19,439 nt of DNA. It comes from DAIRET01 sp036795455. GTDB lineage: Bacteria > Bacteroidota > Ignavibacteria > Ignavibacteriales > Ignavibacteriaceae. The notes under the pieces were generated by a model that was not told where the DNA came from, searched no databases, and saw nothing but the letters and a program-made list of their open reading frames with translations. A program made the translations under genes and the position numbers. Positions 15,998 to 19,439 of this stretch are shown piece after piece; the first letter of the stretch is position 1, and every line of letters begins with the position of its first letter. The stretch covers positions 1 through 19,439 of the forward strand of contig DAIRET010000037.1 of NCBI GenBank assembly GCA_036795455.1, given 5' to 3'.

Positions 15998-16313
15998 AAA
16001 TATACTCTGTTTCAACTGTTTCTGCGAGCGGTGAACCGGTTAAAAAAGCCGGGTAGTTAAGTTTCCAGCCTATTTTACTTGTCTTTACAAATACACCCTC
16101 TAATTCCATCAATTCAGCAAAAGAAACAGCCAATTTCGTTGCTTCGTTGTAATTCGTTTCAAATCCTTTACTCTCTAAAAATCTTCTTATTGCATATTGC
16201 AAATCCCTGAAAAACACATTTGAGTTGTGGAATACAGGGTAGTTCGCTTTAAAATAGCTTAAAAATATTTTGTAATCTCTTTTTAATAGTTCCAGTTTAG
16301 TTGATGACTTCAT
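15996..16313 (-). CDS. Small protein of unknown function in the iron-sulfur operon
   Basis: A 105-residue, probably cytoplasmic protein that I do not recognise. No signal peptide, membrane segment or cysteine is present, so it is not a metal-cluster ligand provider by cysteine. The first half is helical and basic with aromatic residues (D-Y-x-I-F-L-x-Y-F), the middle has an A-I-R-R-F-L-E-S-K-G helix, and the second half a long A-x2-L-A-x-S-F-A-E-L-M-E helix followed by short strands (G-V-F-V-K, G-W-K-L-N-Y-P). This helix-helix-strand pattern could be a winged-helix fold, but that is speculative. It lies 13 bases after the cysteine desulfurase and 11 before the carrier. The fixed place suggests a role in sulfur or cluster transfer. 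Confidence 0.75.
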   Translation of the reverse strand: MKSSTKLELLKRDYKIFLSYFKANYPVFHNSNVFFRDLQYAIRRFLESKGFETNYNEATKLAVSFAELMELEGVFVKTSKIGWKLNYPAFLTGSPLAETVETEYI

Positions 16314-16326
16314 ATATATTATCGTT

Positions 16327-17481
16327 TTATGATTCGTTTTTTAGTTTGTTTACTTGATTAACAATTAAATTAATTGAAAAGTTTATTTCTTCTTCGGTTG
16401 TGTAGCGGCCTATTCCAAATCTTATCGAGGATTTTACCTGCTCATCCGATAAACCGATTGCTTTTAATGTGCGGCTTACTTTACCTGATTGCGAAGAACA
16501 AGCCGAACCTGTTGAAACAGCTATTTCTTTCAAATTAGAAATCAGAGTATCCGAAGGAATCCCCTCGAAACGGATATTCAGATTGTTCGGTAATCTGTGG
16601 ATAATGCTGCCGTTTACGAACGCACAATCAAGTTGTTGTGTCAAGCCGTCAAGAAGTTTATCACGCAGAATGGCGATTCTCTTGTTTTCTTCTTTGTCAT
16701 ATTTCTGAAGTAAAGAAATGGCTCTTCCTAATCCTACGATACCGGGTACATTCAATGTACCGGAGCGGAATCCTTTTTCTTGTCCGCCCCCAAGCATTTG
16801 TGGTGATAATTTCAGCCTGGGAGTTTTATTACGGATATATAGTGATCCTATTCCTTTTGGTCCATAAATTTTGTGTGCTGTAAAAGAAAGCAAATCCACC
16901 GGCGTATGAGTAAGGTTTATCGGGACTTTCCCGATTGCTTGCGAAGCATCCAAATGTAAAGGAATGTTTTTATCAGCACAAATCTTGCTTATGTTTTCTA
17001 AATCCTGAATTACACCGATTTCGTTATTCGCTAAAATAATAGAAACAAGTAAAGTTTTCTCATCAATTGCAGATCCAAGTTCGTCAAGAGAGATAAGTCC
17101 TTCGCTATTTACTTCAAGCAAAGTAATTTCAAAACCGAATTTGCTCAGATAGTTAAGAGTATCGAAAGCAGCACCATGTTCGATATTCGTAGAAATAATC
17201 CGGTTTTTCCCTTTTTCTGAAGATTCAGCTACACCTTTCAAGGCAAGATTAATTGATTCGGTTGCCCCGCTTGTGAATATAATTTCATCTTTTGATACAC
17301 CAAGATAATTCGCGATAGTTTCCCTTGAAATATCCACCGCTGCGGCAGCTTCATTTCCGAAAGAATGACTTTTTGAAGAGGCATTCCCGAACTTTTCATT
17401 GAAGTAGGGGAGCATAGCTTCTAAAACTATAGGGTCAACTGGAGTTGTAGAATGATAATCGAGATAAATTGGAAATTTCAT
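16327..17481 (-). CDS. iscS: Cysteine desulfurase (IscS/NifS type)
   Basis: A 384-residue PLP-dependent enzyme that takes sulfur from cysteine, giving alanine and an enzyme-bound persulfide for iron-sulfur cluster assembly and tRNA thiolation. Key residues are visible. His102 stacks on the cofactor, Asp178 (H-L-D-A-S-Q-A-I-G) and the internal aldimine Lys204 (T-A-H-K-I-Y-G-P-K-G) hold it, and Cys328 (S-T-G-S-A-C-S-S) is the persulfide-forming residue. The long active-site loop places it in group I with IscS and NifS rather than SufS. It is the first gene of the four-gene operon; the start at 17481 sits just after a promoter-like sequence. I cannot decide from one sequence between a housekeeping IscS and a NifS; the symbol reflects the likely role. 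Confidence 0.95.
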   Translation of the reverse strand: MKFPIYLDYHSTTPVDPIVLEAMLPYFNEKFGNASSKSHSFGNEAAAAVDISRETIANYLGVSKDEIIFTSGATESINLALKGVAESSEKGKNRIISTNIEHGAAFDTLNYLSKFGFEITLLEVNSEGLISLDELGSAIDEKTLLVSIILANNEIGVIQDLENISKICADKNIPLHLDASQAIGKVPINLTHTPVDLLSFTAHKIYGPKGIGSLYIRNKTPRLKLSPQMLGGGQEKGFRSGTLNVPGIVGLGRAISLLQKYDKEENKRIAILRDKLLDGLTQQLDCAFVNGSIIHRLPNNLNIRFEGIPSDTLISNLKEIAVSTGSACSSQSGKVSRTLKAIGLSDEQVKSSIRFGIGRYTTEEEINFSINLIVNQVNKLKNES

Positions 17482-17485
17482 ACGA

Positions 17486-17514
17486 GTTATAAATTAAATG
17501 ATTTTACTTGTAAA
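17486..17514 (-). promoter_or_regulatory. iscS: Sigma70-like promoter of the desulfurase operon, possibly leaderless
   Basis: On the minus strand TTTACA (17514-17509) and TATAAC (17491-17486) are each a 5-of-6 match to the -35 and -10 elements and are exactly 17 bases apart. The -10 box ends four bases before the ATG at 17481. Transcription starting six or seven bases after it would begin at or near the start codon, giving a leaderless or almost leaderless message. No ribosome-binding site is seen upstream, which is consistent with this. The AT-rich context lowers confidence. Confidence 0.4.
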
Positions 17515-17611
17515 GATATGAAGTTGGTATGTTTTCTCATAGGGAGTACTCAAATAGTCATCTTTAGTAACAATTCGTAGCGGAAAACACCTGCGATAAC
17601 ATAATTGAAAT

Positions 17612-17625
17612 GTCATAAATATGAC
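17612..17625. promoter_or_regulatory. 14-base perfect palindrome, possible operator
   Basis: GTCATAAATATGAC reads as GTCATA, a two-base centre, then its complement TATGAC. It lies in the gap between the iscS start and the 21-base repeat array, about 130 bases upstream of iscS. It has the form of a dimeric regulator site (Crp/Fnr-like in size) but matches no consensus closely. The rest of 17515-17689 shows no gene or RNA that I can support. Confidence 0.25.
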
Positions 17626-17689
17626 TTGATAGAAATGCCAGAATAAAGATGAAATGATCAATCTGATGCAAAAGATCCATATTAATCTA

Positions 17690-18059
17690 AGTTTAGTCCG
17701 GTTTTTTCGAGGTTATCTTCACTTTTAGGGAGAACGACCTCGTTTATTGGGAGGTTATCCTCATTTATAGGGGAAATGGTTTCACTTTTATCGAGGTTAG
17801 CCTCACTTTTAGGGAGATGGGTTTCACTTTTTTTGGGGTTATCTTCACTTTTAGGGAGAACGACCTCGCTTTTGGGGAGGTTATCCTCATTTATAGAGGA
17901 AATGGTTTCACTCTTATCGGGGTTAGCCTCACTTTTAGTGAAAATAGTTTCATTTTTTTGGAGGTTATTTTCACTTTTACAGAGAATGTTCTCGTTTTTT
18001 TCGAGGTTATCCTTACTTTTAGAGGAAAAATTCTAACTTTAAGAGACTGATTTTTTCGA
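17690..18059. repeat. Array of sixteen degenerate 21-base tandem repeats
   Basis: Sixteen consecutive 21-base units occupy 17711-18046, with weaker partial units at 17690-17710 and after 18046. The consensus is close to GGTTAnCCTCACTTTTAGGGA. Two unit types alternate, giving a 42-base period, and units 1-6 (17711-17836) are repeated as units 7-12 (17837-17962). Unit 7 is identical to unit 1, and units 8 to 11 differ from 2 to 5 by one to three bases. So a 126-base block was duplicated recently, after the older 21-base expansion. Because 21 is a multiple of three, frames stay open. The minus-strand frame 18032-17682 encodes 116 residues made of heptads of the form (K/I)-(S/N)-E-x-x-(L/I)-x with no ATG, GTG or TTG start. 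Plus-strand frames in the same stretch encode hydrophobic heptads and are probably incidental. Confidence 0.9.
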
Positions 18060-18111
18060 AATATTACGTTTTAAGCGATTTTAATCAGATATTGGAAACT
18101 TTAATGAGGGT

Positions 18112-19278
18112 TTAGTGTTTTTTTTGTGATTTCGTGACAAAGAAAACCCTAAGCTGCGGGTTAACCTCTTTGACCAAATAATTCATTTCCCGAAATGGTA
18201 AATAGTTATCAATACTAAACGGTTCTCCTATCCCATGCCACCCTAAAACGTAATTAGTATCATTGTAATAATTCAATGACTCTGTTATTCGATTAATCGC
18301 AATCTGACTATTGAATAACTCCCATCCGACATTATCATAAATATTAATTGTATCAATTGTAAGTTTTAAGTATTGTAAACCTGTCCAATAAACCTTATAC
18401 TGCATAAAAGAAGCCGTAAAATCGCTGCCGGTTGCTTCTACGTCTTCACCATAAAAATCTTCACGGCTTTGATTTACCGCCATTAGAGTATATCTTTCTA
18501 TGCTCTGCTTAGTCCAATTACCCCAAAGTGAACCCGTGGAAGGGTTTTCAAAGTCCCTTACGTAAACTAATTTATAATGCAATGTGGTGTCATATTGTAT
18601 TAACGGATCACCCGGTATATCTTCAACAAACCTGCTTGCTACAACCTGTAAACTACATACAAGGTCATCTCTATATCCTGCCGGTAACGTATCTATCGAA
18701 TCAATCTTCATTCGGAAATCTGCATTATATCTAACCGTACCACCGTAAACCTTATATTCACGCCATTGAAAGTAGTAAGGACCATCAAGAAGATGACCCG
18801 GTACCCCGTTATTCTTTGTCTCTATACCTGTCCCATCTATGGTTCTGTCGGCAAGGTCGGGATTATAATCAATTTGAATGTCCCCCAATTCACCATTCCC
18901 TCTTCCACCCGCAAGCCAAATAGAATAAACTGCATTCGTATATCTGGTTATGTGGGGATATGGTATTATGTTCGTAGTATCCGTATGAAATTGATAAGGA
19001 AAAACCTTCAGATCATAGTTGTTTGTTATTATGTTATACCTTTGAGGGTTCAAGTCAACTGCGTAAAACCCGTAAATACCAAGCTCTTTCATTTTGCTTA
19101 ATGATGCCGGGCGATTTACAAGCTCCGTCGTTGTTAAATTCGTATGCGCTATTATCGGTATTCCGTCATACTTCTGAAAATAGTGCGGCTGGGCATTGAT
19201 ATTACGGCTTACTGTTAGCAATAACAGAAGTATTACTATATGTAATACCTTTCTGCCGATTAAATGTTTGTTTTTCAT
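18112..19278 (-). CDS. Secreted protein of unknown function, possibly a shortened glycoside-hydrolase-like enzyme
   Basis: A 388-residue protein with a clear signal peptide (basic start, leucine-rich core, cleavage near NINAQ at residue 29). The AAGGAG ribosome-binding site six bases upstream fixes the start. I do not recognise the family. The first part (I-P-I-I-A-H-T-N, then K-M-K-E-L-G-I-Y-G-F-Y-A-V) looks like the opening strand and helix of a TIM barrel. A beta-sandwich-like middle with sugar-binding-domain character follows (about 150-310). The last part (V-L-G-W-H-G-I-G-E-P followed by D-N-Y-x-P-F-R) resembles a barrel strand carrying a catalytic Glu. The protein then stops soon afterwards in a Lys-rich tail with no further barrel strands or sorting domain. 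It therefore seems shorter at the C-terminus than such an enzyme should be. Confidence 0.75.
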   Translation of the reverse strand: MKNKHLIGRKVLHIVILLLLLTVSRNINAQPHYFQKYDGIPIIAHTNLTTTELVNRPASLSKMKELGIYGFYAVDLNPQRYNIITNNYDLKVFPYQFHTDTTNIIPYPHITRYTNAVYSIWLAGGRGNGELGDIQIDYNPDLADRTIDGTGIETKNNGVPGHLLDGPYYFQWREYKVYGGTVRYNADFRMKIDSIDTLPAGYRDDLVCSLQVVASRFVEDIPGDPLIQYDTTLHYKLVYVRDFENPSTGSLWGNWTKQSIERYTLMAVNQSREDFYGEDVEATGSDFTASFMQYKVYWTGLQYLKLTIDTINIYDNVGWELFNSQIAINRITESLNYYNDTNYVLGWHGIGEPFSIDNYLPFREMNYLVKEVNPQLRVFFVTKSQKKH

Positions 19279-19284
19279 CCTTAG

Positions 19285-19290
19285 CTCCTT
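19285..19290 (-). promoter_or_regulatory. Ribosome-binding site deciding the start of the secreted protein
   Basis: AAGGAG on the minus strand lies six bases before the ATG at 19278, ideal spacing. It supports translation of the gene even though its product appears shortened. The 149 bases further upstream to the window end show no gene and no promoter that I can name with confidence. Confidence 0.65.
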
Positions 19291-19439
19291 TTGTTTTGGG
19301 TTGTTTTATGTTGCCACGGTTTTTCTTTTACCGGGTTTTATTTCCTTACTTTATGTACAACATTTTTTTCATATCCATGAATACGGGGATATTATTTCGC
19401 CCTATTATTTCTATCCTATATAAATAGATTCCGCTTGAT

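Noticed and set aside
17776..18050. Two plus-strand open frames of 86 and 77 residues inside the repeat array, rich in Leu, Ser and Phe heptads.
   Set aside because: They arise because the 21-base unit is a multiple of three, so several frames stay open. They overlap each other, lack ribosome-binding sites and have low-complexity hydrophobic products.
17690..18059. CRISPR array.
   Set aside because: The units are contiguous 21-mers without unique spacers, and no cas gene is present.
1..19439. Insertion sequences or phage genes.
   Set aside because: No transposase, integrase or structural phage protein was recognised in the translated frames, and no paired inverted repeats with target duplications were found.

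Overview
The window is AT-rich bacterial chromosome. It most likely comes from the Ignavibacteria/Bacteroidota (FCB) side of the tree. The evidence is two PorV/PorQ-type outer-membrane proteins, a secreted propeller protein with a FlgD-Ig/type IX-like C-terminal domain, a DUF1207-type barrel, and translated sequences with Ignavibacteria-like composition. I infer this taxonomy from protein families only; no ribosomal or other marker gene is present.

Left part, bases 1-13352, plus strand. A closely packed run of genes for the cell envelope and surface: a glycosyltransferase family 2 enzyme cut by the window edge, a radical SAM enzyme with extra C-terminal cysteines, a DUF1207-type outer-membrane protein, and an M50 site-2-type membrane metalloprotease. 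Next come a lipoprotein with two Asp-rich loops, a secreted Asp-box propeller protein with a sorting-type C-terminal domain, two PorV/PorQ paralogs and a GT-C membrane glycosyltransferase. The run ends with a FemAB-like GNAT transferase, a GT4 glycosyltransferase and a MATE exporter. Several junctions are TAATG stop/start overlaps, so translation is probably coupled. Together they look like machinery that builds a surface glycan or glycolipid, plus a cargo-and-shuttle set that exports and anchors a surface protein.

Middle part, bases 13444-17481, minus strand. The tRNA-Pro(CGG) gene lies just upstream of a YajQ-family gene. A stand-alone Lon N-terminal-domain protein follows. Beyond it is a compact operon read from 17481 down to 14912: cysteine desulfurase, an unknown 105-residue protein, a HesB/IscA/ErpA-type iron-sulfur carrier and a superoxide dismutase, closed by a strong intrinsic terminator. 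It joins iron-sulfur cluster assembly to superoxide defence. The dismutase has a Tat-like N-terminus and, 36 codons in, a second start with its own ribosome-binding site, which suggests two forms in two compartments.

Right part, bases 17482-19439. A 630-base stretch without a conventional gene holds a 14-base palindrome and a striking array of sixteen diverged 21-base repeats with a 126-base higher-order period. On the minus strand the array keeps one frame open as a hydrophilic heptapeptide repeat, but that frame has no usual start codon. Next to it lies a minus-strand gene for a secreted protein that I do not recognise. It looks like a glycoside-hydrolase-type enzyme that stops early.
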